Source: Psychrobacter sp. 28M-43 (GTDB lineage: Bacteria > Pseudomonadota > Gammaproteobacteria > Pseudomonadales > Moraxellaceae). Taken from it: a DNA stretch of 64,000 nucleotides. The notes beneath the pieces were generated by a model. The model did not search any database. It was not told the origin of the DNA and saw only the letters and a program-made list of their open reading frames with translations. Location of the stretch: positions 2,542,001-2,606,000 of the forward strand of contig NZ_CP061739.1 in the NCBI RefSeq assembly GCF_014770435.1. Reading direction: 5' to 3'. The translations under genes and the position numbers were made by a program. Of the stretch, positions 38,760-48,166 are shown piece after piece; positions within the stretch are counted from its first letter, which is position 1, and each line of letters begins with the position of its first letter.

Positions 38760-39070
38760 AGGACTGAAGGCAGTTAGTTAGCAATGATAAGACATAGGCT
38801 ATAACTTAAATCATTAGACGCGATACATAAAACACGCATTGACCTAAGAACAAGACTGAAAAATAGGGTTTCCCATTAAGGCAATGGTAACAAAACGTTT
38901 TTTTTAATCTATAGCAAAAACGTAAACGTTGACGACATCGTCAGGAATCTCGATAAATGTTGATAAAGTACTGAAGGATAAAGACTGTGAAATTTACCTT
39001 AGCCAAATGAATGCTACTTTGGCAAATCAGAGTTGATCAATTGACAATTAGCAAAGCAAATTAGCAGATA
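38760..39070. other. Region upstream of the RNase T2-like gene
   Basis: About 310 bp with no ORF worth calling. Contains the presumed promoter of the RNase T2-like gene; none was identified with confidence. Confidence 0.35.
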
Positions 39071-39108
39071 AAAATAAACCACTAACAATGAATCATTAGT
39101 GGTTTATC
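39071..39108 (-). terminator. Intrinsic terminator of slt
   Basis: Stem ATAAACCACTAA / TTAGTGGTTTAT with a 10-base loop; T-rich tail on the minus strand. Confidence 0.82.
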
Positions 39109-39125
39109 AAATGCAAGTTCAGTGA

Positions 39126-41246
39126 TCAAAATCCAGCTGGCACCGTACCCATACGCTGAGTAATCGGCTGACCACGACCCAACAGACTGCTATAAATAGT
39201 GGCGTTTTCCATTACGTGTTTGACATAGTTACGTGTCTCAGGAAATGCAATCGACTCTACATATTGATCTGCGGCCAGTGAACCATAAACTGGCTGCCAG
39301 CGTTTGGCGTTATTAGGACCAGCGTTATAGCCTGCGGTTGCCAGTACTGGCTGATAATTGAGTTTGCCCAAGATATCACCCATATACCACGTACCATAGC
39401 GGATATTGGTATCACCACTGTTGGCACGGCTCGCACTATACGTCTCGCCTAGGTTGCGAGCGATATATTTTGCGGTATCAGGCATGACTTGCATTAATCC
39501 ACTCGCGCCTACGTTTGAGCGCGCAGAAGATACGAAACGGCTTTCTTGACGCATGATACCGTACGCCCATGCTGGATCAATACCTGCTGACTCACTATAA
39601 CGCACAACTGCGCTTTGATGCGGCATCGGATGCGAGAGTGCGAGACTATCCACTCTATCAGTATTATCAACGGCATAAATCGCTCGATCGAGCCAACCCA
39701 TATCATAGGCTTGACGAGCAGCGGCAATAATCAAATTGTCATCACGATTATCACGAGCTTGCTTCACCGCCCAGTTCCACTCGCGGTTGGCATAAGCACG
39801 ACTAGCTTCAGAGTTATACAACGCAAACGCACGAGCAAAGTTGGCATCTTGCATGACGCGCGCGCGATCAGCGGTACTGACATTAGGCAAATTACTACCG
39901 CCTAGGCGGCTAGCATCAAAACGCTGCCCTATTTTATCTTTTGCCATTAAGCCATAATAGTCATTGCTCTTTGCTAAGTTCTGATACATTTTTTTGGACG
40001 TATTGCGCTTACTACTATCGCTTGACTGCTCATACGCACGAGCAAGCCAATACTGCCACTGGGCTTCTTTTTGGGTTTCGCCGTCCATTTTTGAGATAGC
40101 TTCTACCACATCATCCCAACGACCGAAGCGAATCGCCGCCATAGCGTAGTCTTCTGCTTCTTCAAAATTAAAGTCATTGTCCAAACTGTTGCGGAACCAA
40201 TCCACTGCTTCAGCGTTAAAGCCATCATCAGTGTTGTGATTCATACGCTGTACGCCAAGCGTACGATAAGCATAGCGTCGCGTTTCGTCATTCAACAATT
40301 TGACAGCGCGCTGATTGTCTTGTTTGATATCAAAGTCTAACTGTAGCGCCGCCTCACGATAAGACTTGTCAGCCATACGGCCGATTGCATACATATATAG
40401 GTATTGATTGGTTTGGCTAGCAGGTTCACGACCAAAACGGCTAAAGAAAGAAGACGGATTTAGCTGAATTTCACTGAGCGCCGAATAAGCAATTGGCGTA
40501 CCAAGACGCGATGACAATGCCATAATATCGCCTGTCTTGCCTTTACGTAGCATACGCTTAAGACGAGCCGCACGATCTTGATTACTAATTAGCGCGTTAT
40601 TGTTCATCTCCATCGCTAGCTGATCGCACAATGCTGGTTGCTTTTTGGTGGTCAGCCAAACATCAGATTTGGCTGCCATGGCACGCATGGTGTCACCACC
40701 ATTATTAAACCCAAGCGCAACCGCACAGCGCTCACTGGCATCCGCATTGGTAATCAAATTGGCTACCTGTCTAACTGAGGCATAATCATTCGATCCTGCT
40801 TTGGTCTCCGCAAAATCAGCCACTAATTTCTCAGCCATAACCGTATCTGGATACTGACGCACAAACTGTGAAACAGCTGCTGAACTCTGTGAATTAAGAT
40901 CTAAATTCATGCGCCAATAGGTCGGATACATCGCAAACAAGCCACCGCTCATGACTTGCTCATAGTTATAGAGCGCACTCACATCACCGCGATCGGCAGC
41001 GATAGCGGCTGCCATAAATGAGTCGATACTGCTGTCTTGTTGATAGTTACTTTCTTGTTGGTAGCTTTCCTCATCGCCCCACGTCAACTCGGCACAAGCG
41101 ACTTGTGACACACCAAGTGCACTTACCGCTGTTGCCACGCTCAACGCGCTCAACCGTAGCGTACCTACTGTGATTCGCTTTGACGCGTGTTTTTGACTGA
41201 TAGACTCTTCATCCTTGATGCTATGCGCAACACGCAACTTTGTCAT
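39126..41246 (-). CDS. slt: Soluble lytic murein transglycosylase (Slt70 type)
   Basis: Periplasmic exolytic transglycosylase that cleaves MurNAc-GlcNAc with formation of 1,6-anhydro-MurNAc, feeding the AmpD recycling route. 706 residues from the ATG at 41246 (GAGAG upstream); the frame extends 24 codons further. A signal-like segment lies near 35-50 (SALSVATAVSALGVSQVACA). A long alpha-superhelical U/L domain follows. The catalytic domain is at the end: YGIMRQESRF with the acid Glu, ASGLMQVMPDTA, ATAGYNAGPNNAKRW and FPETRNYVKHVMENATIY. Confidence 0.95.
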   Translation of the reverse strand: MTKLRVAHSIKDEESISQKHASKRITVGTLRLSALSVATAVSALGVSQVACAELTWGDEESYQQESNYQQDSSIDSFMAAAIAADRGDVSALYNYEQVMSGGLFAMYPTYWRMNLDLNSQSSAAVSQFVRQYPDTVMAEKLVADFAETKAGSNDYASVRQVANLITNADASERCAVALGFNNGGDTMRAMAAKSDVWLTTKKQPALCDQLAMEMNNNALISNQDRAARLKRMLRKGKTGDIMALSSRLGTPIAYSALSEIQLNPSSFFSRFGREPASQTNQYLYMYAIGRMADKSYREAALQLDFDIKQDNQRAVKLLNDETRRYAYRTLGVQRMNHNTDDGFNAEAVDWFRNSLDNDFNFEEAEDYAMAAIRFGRWDDVVEAISKMDGETQKEAQWQYWLARAYEQSSDSSKRNTSKKMYQNLAKSNDYYGLMAKDKIGQRFDASRLGGSNLPNVSTADRARVMQDANFARAFALYNSEASRAYANREWNWAVKQARDNRDDNLIIAAARQAYDMGWLDRAIYAVDNTDRVDSLALSHPMPHQSAVVRYSESAGIDPAWAYGIMRQESRFVSSARSNVGASGLMQVMPDTAKYIARNLGETYSASRANSGDTNIRYGTWYMGDILGKLNYQPVLATAGYNAGPNNAKRWQPVYGSLAADQYVESIAFPETRNYVKHVMENATIYSSLLGRGQPITQRMGTVPAGF

Positions 41247-41593
41247 ACTGACTCTCTTTATGATATCTCTACAAATATGTGAATAACGGTTCGCTAAGTA
41301 CCGCCAAGGGTATAGCAATCATCATACTATACTCATTGTGCTTTCAACTATCTCCTTTACCTTTTGTTAATAAATAGGACAGCACGGTGTAACATAGAAG
41401 TGATAACGAGCCGCAGTTTTTATGAATAGTAATATGAACGCCAGTAAATAATTGATACTGCTATGAATTATTTATCATATTGATACCTCATCGCTCGTGC
41501 TAATTTTTCACATTGGCACAGGGTTGTGATAAAATACGCCACCTGTTAATCGGCTACTCCGCTATATTTTTGGTCAATCATGGACTTATCCTT

Positions 41594-43087
41594 ATGAGTG
41601 TTACTGTATTCAATCCCCGCATCGATGACGATGCTGTTGCTGAGACGACTGTCACCGCACGTGCTGTCACTGCACTCAAAGAAGCAAGTTCAGCCCAAGC
41701 GCCCGTCGAAAAAGCAGCGACAAAAAAGGTCTTTGTCACGACCCAAGGCTGTCAGATGAATGTCTATGATTCTGGCAAAATGCTAGATGTATTGGGTGAC
41801 TCGCATGGTATGGAAGTCACTCATGACATCGATGAGGCCGATGTACTGCTGATGAACACCTGCTCTATTCGCGAAAAAGCGCAAGAAAAAGTCTTTTCGG
41901 AATTGGGTCGCTGGCGCAAACTGAAAGAGAAACGCCCTGATCTCGTCATTGGTGTTGGTGGTTGTGTGGCCTCACAAGAAGGCGATAATATTCAAAAGCG
42001 TGCGCCTTATGTCGACATGGTATTTGGTCCACAGACACTACATCGTCTGCCAGAGCTGTACGATCAATCAAACGAACAGCGTGAAATCGCGCCTAAGAAT
42101 CGTATCGGCACAATTGATGTGTCATTCCCTAGCATTGAGAAGTTTGACTTTTTGCCAGAGCCAAGAGTAGAAGGCTACAAAGCATTTGTCTCTATCATGG
42201 AAGGTTGCTCAAAGTATTGCTCATTCTGCGTGGTGCCTTATACGCGCGGTGAAGAATTATCACGTCCACTAGATGATGTATTGGCTGAGATTGATAGCCT
42301 TGCCGCTCAAGGTATCCGTGAAATCAACCTATTGGGTCAAAACGTCAACGGCTATCGCGGCGAAAAAGACGATGGCAGTATTTGCCGTTTCGCTGAGCTG
42401 TTGCACTATGTCTCGCATGTCGATGGTGTCGAGCGTATTCGCTATACGACCAGCCATCCGCTAGAGTTCACTGATGATATCATTGATGCATATGCCCAAT
42501 TGCCAGAGCTAGTATCGCACTTACATCTACCGGTTCAGAGTGGCTCAAATGCTATCTTGGCAGCGATGAAACGTAACCATACGATTGACGTTTATATTAA
42601 TCAGATTAATAAGCTAAAAGCCATTCGTCCAGATATTCACTTGTCGAGTGACTTTATCATTGGCTTCCCTGGTGAGACCGATCAAGACTTCCAAGATACC
42701 TTAAACTTGGCAAAAGAGTTGAACTTCGATCACTCTTACAGCTTTATCTACTCTAAACGTCCAGGCACGCCAGCCGCTGAGTTGCCAGATGATGTGAGTT
42801 TCAAAACTAAAAAAGAGCGCTTGGCAGAATTCCAAAAAGTCATCATTGACTCAACGCTAGCGAAAACGCATGAGATGGTCGGCACCACGACACGTGTGTT
42901 GGTGGAGCAAGTTGCCAACCGCCATCCTGACTGCTTAATCGGCACGGCGGATAATACCCGTACCGTTATGTTCCCTCATGATGTTGAGAAAATGGATGAG
43001 CTGTTGGGTAAACTTGTGAGCGTACGTATTACCGATTTCGTCAGCCCGCACATGGTAAAAGGTGAGCTAATCGAAGTATTGGCCTAG
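41594..43087 (+). CDS. miaB: tRNA-2-methylthio-N6-dimethylallyladenosine synthase
   Basis: Radical-SAM methylthiotransferase for position A37 of tRNAs. 497 residues from the ATG at 41594 (MSVTVFNP); upstream in-frame codons back to 41513 have no support. N-terminal UPF0004 domain with three conserved Cys ([33 protein letters not shown]). Radical-SAM motif CSKYCSFC near 206, and a C-terminal TRAM domain. Residues 5-40 form a short Ala/Thr-rich extension. Confidence 0.97.
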   Translation: MSVTVFNPRIDDDAVAETTVTARAVTALKEASSAQAPVEKAATKKVFVTTQGCQMNVYDSGKMLDVLGDSHGMEVTHDIDEADVLLMNTCSIREKAQEKVFSELGRWRKLKEKRPDLVIGVGGCVASQEGDNIQKRAPYVDMVFGPQTLHRLPELYDQSNEQREIAPKNRIGTIDVSFPSIEKFDFLPEPRVEGYKAFVSIMEGCSKYCSFCVVPYTRGEELSRPLDDVLAEIDSLAAQGIREINLLGQNVNGYRGEKDDGSICRFAELLHYVSHVDGVERIRYTTSHPLEFTDDIIDAYAQLPELVSHLHLPVQSGSNAILAAMKRNHTIDVYINQINKLKAIRPDIHLSSDFIIGFPGETDQDFQDTLNLAKELNFDHSYSFIYSKRPGTPAAELPDDVSFKTKKERLAEFQKVIIDSTLAKTHEMVGTTTRVLVEQVANRHPDCLIGTADNTRTVMFPHDVEKMDELLGKLVSVRITDFVSPHMVKGELIEVLA

Positions 43088-43130
43088 TGGTTAAGGTAAC
43101 AATGGTTAAGTTATAAGTTTGAGTAAAAAT

Positions 43131-43168
43131 AAAAAAGCCGTTCACTATCATAGCGAACGGCTTTTTTG
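43131..43168. terminator. Bidirectional terminator between miaB and the small basic protein
   Basis: AAAAAAGCCGTTC / GAACGGCTTTTTT with about a 10-base loop. Serves miaB on the plus strand and the short gene on the minus strand. Confidence 0.92.
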
Positions 43169-43188
43169 TGGGTGAATATTAACTATCA

Positions 43189-43362
43189 CTATTCTGATAA
43201 CCAATCTGTCTGCCGTAACTGCTGCTTGGTCTCGCGGCGACGTTTTTTTCGGACAATATCGATATCCTCTTTTTCATGGATGCCACCCTTTCTGAGTAGT
43301 GGATCCAGAGCCAAATAGTTGCGCGGCTTGACTGTACCTAGCGAATGCTGTGTACCTGTCAT
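43189..43362 (-). CDS. Small basic protein, 57 residues, unknown function
   Basis: Open frame from ATG at 43362 to TAG at 43189. The sequence starts MTGTQHSLGTVKPRNYLALD, then PLLRKGGIHEKEDIDIVRKK and RRRETKQQLRQTDWLSE. It is short, highly basic in its second half, and followed at once by a good terminator on its own strand. The wording NYLALDPLLRKGG looks like a conserved small protein rather than chance. The DPLLR element faintly recalls ArfA (DPLFR), but the KGKGSY..RK signature of ArfA is missing, so I do not assign that. Spacing to the LysE gene upstream is 45 bp. Confidence 0.6.
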   Translation of the reverse strand: MTGTQHSLGTVKPRNYLALDPLLRKGGIHEKEDIDIVRKKRRRETKQQLRQTDWLSE

Positions 43363-43407
43363 ATTTTGACGTTCTCTAAAAGTATTTTCATCTTACCTTA
43401 CAGTCGC

Positions 43408-44136
43408 TTATATCATAAAACTATTGATGACTTCAGCCAATAAAGCAGCGGCAATAAGGATAAATATCACCCCGCAACCACGATTGAGCCAAGCTAAACG
43501 ATTACCAACATCAAGCCAACTTGCCAGCTTTTTGCCACCTAGTGTATATACGATTTGCCAAATCGTTTCACTCAAAAACAAGCCAATGGTCAATAGGACA
43601 TATTGTGGCCATAGTGGCGCACTAAAATTGATAAATTTAGGAAAAAATGCCGCAAAGAACAAGATAGCTTTCGGATTAGATAATGACACCCAAACACCAG
43701 TACGAAACAAGGTCGTATTGCTCGGCGCTATTTTAGTAGCAGCGCTAGAGAGCGAACGCGGCTGTGGTGTACTGGGTACGCCGTCAGTGGCAGCATAGTC
43801 TGCTGCTACCTCGGCACTCAACTCTTTGGCATCACTCATCAAGCTACCGTCGCCAGCATCGCGCCAAGAGCTGATACCCAAATAGATTAAGTATGCCGCG
43901 CCCACGGCTTTGATGATCGTCAACAGCCACGGTGACTGGCGACTGATTACGTCCAAGCCAAGCAGTGTCGATAGCAGTAATACAAACAAGCCAAGGCTCA
44001 GACCTGCTAGCGTCCATAAGGTTCGTTTGACGCCATAGTTCATGCCGTACTGGAATGCCAGCAGCATATTAGGACCAGGGGTCGCTGAGATAAAAAACGT
44101 ACTTGCGAAAAATACTGCAAACAGATGCCAAGACAT
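43408..44136 (-). CDS. LysE/RhtB-family amino-acid exporter
   Basis: 242 residues from the ATG at 44136 (AGGGGTGGG in front). Six-helix LysE fold: FISATPGPNMLLAFQYGMNYG at the start is the family hallmark, then TLAGLSLGLFVLLLST, IKAVGAAYLIYLGISSWRD, NPKAILFFAAFFPKFIN and a C-terminal helix. A hydrophilic loop of about 45 residues (95-140, Ala/Ser/Glu-rich) is longer than usual. Substrate (Lys, Thr, homoserine or others) cannot be told. Confidence 0.88.
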   Translation of the reverse strand: MSWHLFAVFFASTFFISATPGPNMLLAFQYGMNYGVKRTLWTLAGLSLGLFVLLLSTLLGLDVISRQSPWLLTIIKAVGAAYLIYLGISSWRDAGDGSLMSDAKELSAEVAADYAATDGVPSTPQPRSLSSAATKIAPSNTTLFRTGVWVSLSNPKAILFFAAFFPKFINFSAPLWPQYVLLTIGLFLSETIWQIVYTLGGKKLASWLDVGNRLAWLNRGCGVIFILIAAALLAEVINSFMI

Positions 44137-44206
44137 CAACCCACCCCTACTTTGTCATGTGTAAATGGTTCTAATACGAACGGCTATACGACTTAAATAC
44201 GCGACT

Positions 44207-44236
44207 AAAAAATAAACACCGCCATTAAGACGGTGT
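44207..44236 (-). terminator. Probable terminator of argE
   Basis: Stem ACACCG/CGGTGT with a 9-base loop; TTTATTTTTT follows on the minus strand. Short stem, hence moderate confidence. Confidence 0.55.
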
Positions 44237-44305
44237 CACTTATACCTATATATCAAAAGGTCTCGCAAAAATTATTAAAGAAACTACGCGCCTACTACTG
44301 GATAA

Positions 44306-45574
44306 TTATGACTGCATGGACGGTTGAGTCGTACAGCTATCTAACAGCTTCTTTAAGAATGCATCACAGCGTTCAATTTCGCTAAGCTCTACATACTCAT
44401 CCGCTTTGTGCGCCTGTTCAATACTACCAGGGCCACAAATAATTGTTGGGATGCCTGCATTGGTAAACTGACCGCCTTCAGTCGCGTAAGCCACTTTATG
44501 ACGCTCATCATCTCCTGTCAGCGCAGCGATCAATGATTGCAACTCAGCACTATCGTCATCTGTCATTGCTGGGACGCTTTCTTCTTGCATCAGCTCAATG
44601 CCAGTCTCTGGCGCACGTGCTTGCATTTGGGCATTTAGCTCAGCGACTTTTGCCTGAATGGGCGCTAGTATATCGTCTTGCGTCATGTGCGGCAGGTTAC
44701 GATAGTCAAAAGTAAACTCGCATAGGTTGGGCACGATATTGGTCGCTGTACCACCATGTATGGTACCTACTGACAATGTCGAATAAGGCACTGTAAATAA
44801 TGCATCGTTATCATCACGAGCACTCAGCTCTTCAGCAAGCGTATCTACATAGCCCACCAATCTGCTGGCGTAGCTAATCGCATTGACACCTTGTGCAATC
44901 AGTGACGAATGCGCCGACTTACCATGTACACGGCAACGATAAACCGCGATGCCTTTGTGTGCAACTACCATGGCCATGTTAGTCGGCTCACCAACGATAC
45001 AATAATCAGGCGTGATACCGCGTGCTTTTAGGTCTGCCAAAATCAATGGCGCACCCAAACAGCCAACCTCTTCATCGAACGACAATGCCAAATGCAACGG
45101 ACGACGTAGCTGACCATTGTTTGACAACTGCACGGCTTGCGGCAATATCGTTAGCGCACAAGCGATAAAGCCCTTCATATCACACGCACCGCGTCCATAT
45201 AGCTTATCACCACGTATCGTCGCGGTAAACGGCTCTGAAGACCACGCTTGTCCATCGACAGGTACAACGTCAGTATGACCTGATAAGATCAGACCGTTAT
45301 TGATAATATCAGCGTTTTCACCAGCTGGTACAGTCACAAACAAGTTAGCTTTGGTCTTAGCTTCATTAAAGGTTAAATCAACTGTAAGGCCCAACTGTTC
45401 ACAGTACGACTTTACATCGTTAATCAAAGCCAAATTAGAGTGACGACTGACCGTATCAAAGGCGATGAGACGTGTTAGCCAATCGAGACTCTGAGTAGGA
45501 TGCTCAGCATTTTTCAGCTGGACATCGCTGCTACTATCAACATTATCGCTATTACTACTGTTATTTTGGATCAT
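44306..45574 (-). CDS. argE: Acetylornithine deacetylase
   Basis: M20 zinc hydrolase releasing ornithine in arginine synthesis by the linear route. 422 residues with an N-terminal Asn/Ser/Asp-rich tail of ~25. LSGHTDVVPVDGQAWSSEPF near 95, GRGACDMKGF near 130, SFDEEVGCLGAPL near 165, and EGGQFTNAGIPTIICGPG near 365 hold the metal and dimerisation features. AAGGATATTTT precedes the ATG. The ygfB-like gene lies 48 bp upstream on the same strand. Confidence 0.92.
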   Translation of the reverse strand: MIQNNSSNSDNVDSSSDVQLKNAEHPTQSLDWLTRLIAFDTVSRHSNLALINDVKSYCEQLGLTVDLTFNEAKTKANLFVTVPAGENADIINNGLILSGHTDVVPVDGQAWSSEPFTATIRGDKLYGRGACDMKGFIACALTILPQAVQLSNNGQLRRPLHLALSFDEEVGCLGAPLILADLKARGITPDYCIVGEPTNMAMVVAHKGIAVYRCRVHGKSAHSSLIAQGVNAISYASRLVGYVDTLAEELSARDDNDALFTVPYSTLSVGTIHGGTATNIVPNLCEFTFDYRNLPHMTQDDILAPIQAKVAELNAQMQARAPETGIELMQEESVPAMTDDDSAELQSLIAALTGDDERHKVAYATEGGQFTNAGIPTIICGPGSIEQAHKADEYVELSEIERCDAFLKKLLDSCTTQPSMQS

Positions 45575-45622
45575 AAAATATCCTTACTACAATTTTCAGA
45601 ACTATGATGTGTCAGAGCTGAC

Positions 45623-46276
45623 TTACGATGGATTGTCATGATTCATCACATCAACCACTGGCGGCATTGGTTTTGGTAGCTTGCCTTCTGCCTGTAGCTC
45701 TTTGGTTGTTTTGGCATCGATAGACAAACCCGCGATGAGCGCGATATCTTTGACAGCCTTACGTTTACGCGTGGCAAAGCTTACTGGTACCATACGAGCA
45801 AATTCATAGATATAAAGATAAGACTCTTCGCCACCTTCAAAATCTTCATCATCTTCGAGACGAATTGCGCCAATCTTAGCCAAATCAGATAGCATCTCGT
45901 TTTCTTCACTGGTCAAACCACAATCAGTAATACCGAAACCCGTCATAAAACCGTTTGCCCACTGTTTCAACGCCATCACGCGCTCGTATAAATCATGTTC
46001 ATCATCTGGGATGAGCGGCATATACGCGTAGGCATCATCTTTGTCTTTTAGCTGAAAAACGATGTCTTCCGCTTCTTCTGTCAGCAAGGTCAATGCAGGC
46101 TCTGGTAGCGGGGCAAAGCTGAGCTCTTCAAACACCTTAGCCCAAGTTGCTTCGTCGGGTGCATTACAAGCCGTCATAAGCCCTGTCATCATGCCATGCA
46201 CTTCGCTGATAGACACGTCCGTCCAATCATCAAACGCAGTCAGCCAAGTATTCCAGCCAGAGATATTATCATTCAT
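45623..46276 (-). CDS. YgfB/YecA-family (UPF0149) protein
   Basis: 217 residues. WLTAFDDWTDVSISEVHGMMTGLMTA at the start and ERVMALKQWANGFMTGFGI near 115 are the UPF0149 signatures. No SEC-type zinc C-terminus. In Pseudomonas a YgfB protein represses AmpR-independent beta-lactamase recycling genes, and in many species ygfB lies divergently next to zapA, as here. AGGACATCTATT precedes the ATG. Confidence 0.85.
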   Translation of the reverse strand: MNDNISGWNTWLTAFDDWTDVSISEVHGMMTGLMTACNAPDEATWAKVFEELSFAPLPEPALTLLTEEAEDIVFQLKDKDDAYAYMPLIPDDEHDLYERVMALKQWANGFMTGFGITDCGLTSEENEMLSDLAKIGAIRLEDDEDFEGGEESYLYIYEFARMVPVSFATRKRKAVKDIALIAGLSIDAKTTKELQAEGKLPKPMPPVVDVMNHDNPS

Positions 46277-46488
46277 AATAGATGTCCTAGTAATTGATTA
46301 CTGCTCATAAAATAAAAATAGTCGCGATAAAATGTCATAGACAAATCATCGATAAATAAAAGTAAAAAGACAAAGCCTGATGCTTGTAATTACTTTGTTG
46401 ATATAGATATTATGCGGTCACCTATGGCATTATTAAATGCAGCGAACAAAATTCATTCACGCTTACTTGTTAAGGATAAAAACTGACT

Positions 46489-46929
46489 ATGTATGATCAA
46501 CTTAGAATATTAGAAAAAATGGTACTCGACATTAAAAAACAGTATCAGCTTGTCAGTGCTGAACTTAGCAGCTTAAAACAACACCCTGTTACTGATTCAA
46601 AAGAATTTGCCGCACTAAAAACCAAATTAGACAACAGTCATAACGAACGTGACGGTGCCAAAAAACAACTGAACGATCTTGATAAGCGCTATCAAAGTCT
46701 TGCAGAAGCGCACCATATGATCGGTGAAGAACAAGACAAACTGCAAAAACAGATCAGCCAATTACAACAACAAAACAGCGAGCTGCAACAACACAATAAT
46801 GAGCTAAAGCAGCAGTATAGCGATATCAAACAACAAAACAGTGAGCTGCAAAAGAAGAACCAATTGGCAGCCGAGCGTACGCAAGTCGTATTACAGCGCC
46901 TAACCCGTATCGATCAAGCAGAAGGCTAA
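46489..46929 (+). CDS. Coiled-coil protein upstream of zapA
   Basis: 146 residues predicted almost entirely as coiled coil from 1 to 140, with Gln-rich heptads (QISQLQQQNSELQQHNNELK). Start region YDQLRILEKMVLDIKKQYQ resembles the short ZapB-like/TIGR02449 proteins that precede zapA in pseudomonads, though those are ~70 residues. AAGGATAAAAACTGACT supports the ATG. A role in Z-ring organisation is a position-based inference. Confidence 0.65.
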   Translation: MYDQLRILEKMVLDIKKQYQLVSAELSSLKQHPVTDSKEFAALKTKLDNSHNERDGAKKQLNDLDKRYQSLAEAHHMIGEEQDKLQKQISQLQQQNSELQQHNNELKQQYSDIKQQNSELQKKNQLAAERTQVVLQRLTRIDQAEG

Positions 46930-47037
46930 CGTTTTCTTGTAGCATATAGCAAAGACGTACTGCTTATTAAACTGCCAAATGCTATTTGTAAAATCTGATA
47001 TCACTCATTTCACTGACCAGACATTGTAGGATTTATC

Positions 47038-47499
47038 ATGACCGATGACCAAAGCAAATCGATAGAAAAACAACCAAAAAATACTCAAGCGCCAAGTGCA
47101 CCAGTAATAAGTGCGCCAGTACCACCGCAAAAAACAGCACCAGCGGCATCAAATATATCAAGCGCCATGGCACAATCTAATACCAAGACACCTAAAGCAC
47201 CAGAACCACAAATCAAGAAAGTCGATATTGCGATTGCTGGTGTTACTTATCCAATCTTTTGTCCAGTACATGAGCAAGAAGAGCTACTGTCAGCGGTTTC
47301 GTATATCAACAACTATGCGCTCGATTTAAAAAGAGATGCGCCAAGCCTCAGCCAAGAAAGCATACTGGTACTGTGCTGCTTAAACTTGTATGAAAAAATC
47401 CATGCCAATCAAAGAAGTGATGAAGATCGTTTGCAGAAAGACAAACAGTCTGAGGCATTGCTGAATAAAATCATGAAAGATGCTCATTCTATTCTATAG
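47038..47499 (+). CDS. zapA: Cell division protein ZapA
   Basis: Promotes FtsZ filament bundling at mid-cell. 153 residues: a Pro/Ala/Lys-rich disordered start (1-58) and then the ZapA domain, VDIAIAGVTYPIFCPVHEQEELLSAVSYIN, followed by the long C-terminal coiled coil. Typical ZapA proteins are ~100 residues, so the N-terminal extension is extra. TAGGATTTATC precedes the ATG. Confidence 0.88.
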   Translation: MTDDQSKSIEKQPKNTQAPSAPVISAPVPPQKTAPAASNISSAMAQSNTKTPKAPEPQIKKVDIAIAGVTYPIFCPVHEQEELLSAVSYINNYALDLKRDAPSLSQESILVLCCLNLYEKIHANQRSDEDRLQKDKQSEALLNKIMKDAHSIL

Positions 47500-47523
47500 A
47501 TGCATCGTACTGTACTAAACTCA

Positions 47524-47554
47524 TAAGCGCCTAGCCAATAAAGTTAGGCGCTTT
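47524..47554 (+). terminator. Intrinsic terminator of zapA
   Basis: AAGCGCCTA / TAGGCGCTT stem with T6. No 6S RNA gene fits in the short remaining space, although ssrS often follows zapA. Confidence 0.88.
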
Positions 47555-47577
47555 TTTATGGTCAATCATTTATCTAT

Positions 47578-47868
47578 TTATGCATAAGGCGTGTAGGTCT
47601 TGCCTGCGTGAAAGTCTGCCTGATGCTCATAATTGCAAAAAAATAACTCTTGGTTCGCTTCAACATTGCCATCGGTAGCTGTACTTGGTTTGGTTTCAAG
47701 TACACCGCGATATTCAGCCAAGCTGTTGCCACAGAAATTGCACTGACGCGGAGTGGTCACATCCCCTTCTTTTGGCATCATACTCTTAGGTGCACGCGGG
47801 TACATAAACTTATAAAAAGCCCACATTGAAGCCCAAATAATAAGGATGACGATAATAACAGCAAACAC
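47578..47868 (-). CDS. PP0621-like membrane-anchored zinc-ribbon protein
   Basis: 96 residues. One N-terminal membrane helix (FAVIIVILIIWASMWAFYKF), then a soluble part with CNFCG near 43 and FFCNYEHQADFH near 75. The CxxC plus Cys/His spacing suggests a zinc site of the TRASH/YHS style. Comparison with small PP0621-type proteins of pseudomonads is from memory and is tentative. Function unknown. Confidence 0.6.
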   Translation of the reverse strand: MFAVIIVILIIWASMWAFYKFMYPRAPKSMMPKEGDVTTPRQCNFCGNSLAEYRGVLETKPSTATDGNVEANQELFFCNYEHQADFHAGKTYTPYA

Positions 47869-48069
47869 GGCAGTGCTCCTTCGATTACGGGTAAACGCGA
47901 GAAATAACGAAATCTATTAAATAAGATTATTTGATGCGTTTTGATAGCATAAATTTTACCGTCAATAATAGCGATAATACAATGCCTTTACCGTTTAATT
48001 GCTGATTGCGTTAACGGACGAGTTATATCCACTAGATAAACCTACTAACAAATCAGTCAACTGTACAAC

Positions 48070-48102
48070 AAAAAAACCTGGCCATGATAAGCCAGGTTTT
48101 TT
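48070..48102. terminator. Bidirectional terminator downstream of glyS
   Basis: AAAAAACCTGGC / GCCAGGTTTTTT with an 8-base loop. Lies about 65 bp past the glyS stop on the minus strand. Confidence 0.92.
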
Positions 48103-48166
48103 ATCAGAAGTAACCGTCAAGTTAAAACAATAATCAAGTTAAAGTAATAATCAGCTTTTATCAGGG

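Noticed and set aside
43189..43362. ArfA (ribosome rescue factor) for the 57-residue protein
   Set aside because: Only DPLLR resembles DPLFR; the KGKGSY..RK signature is missing.
43424..43798. 124-codon ORF opposite the LysE gene
   Set aside because: Shadow of the real gene on the other strand; no family features.
47500..47577. 6S RNA (ssrS), which often follows zapA
   Set aside because: Only 78 bp remain before the next gene, filled by the zapA terminator.
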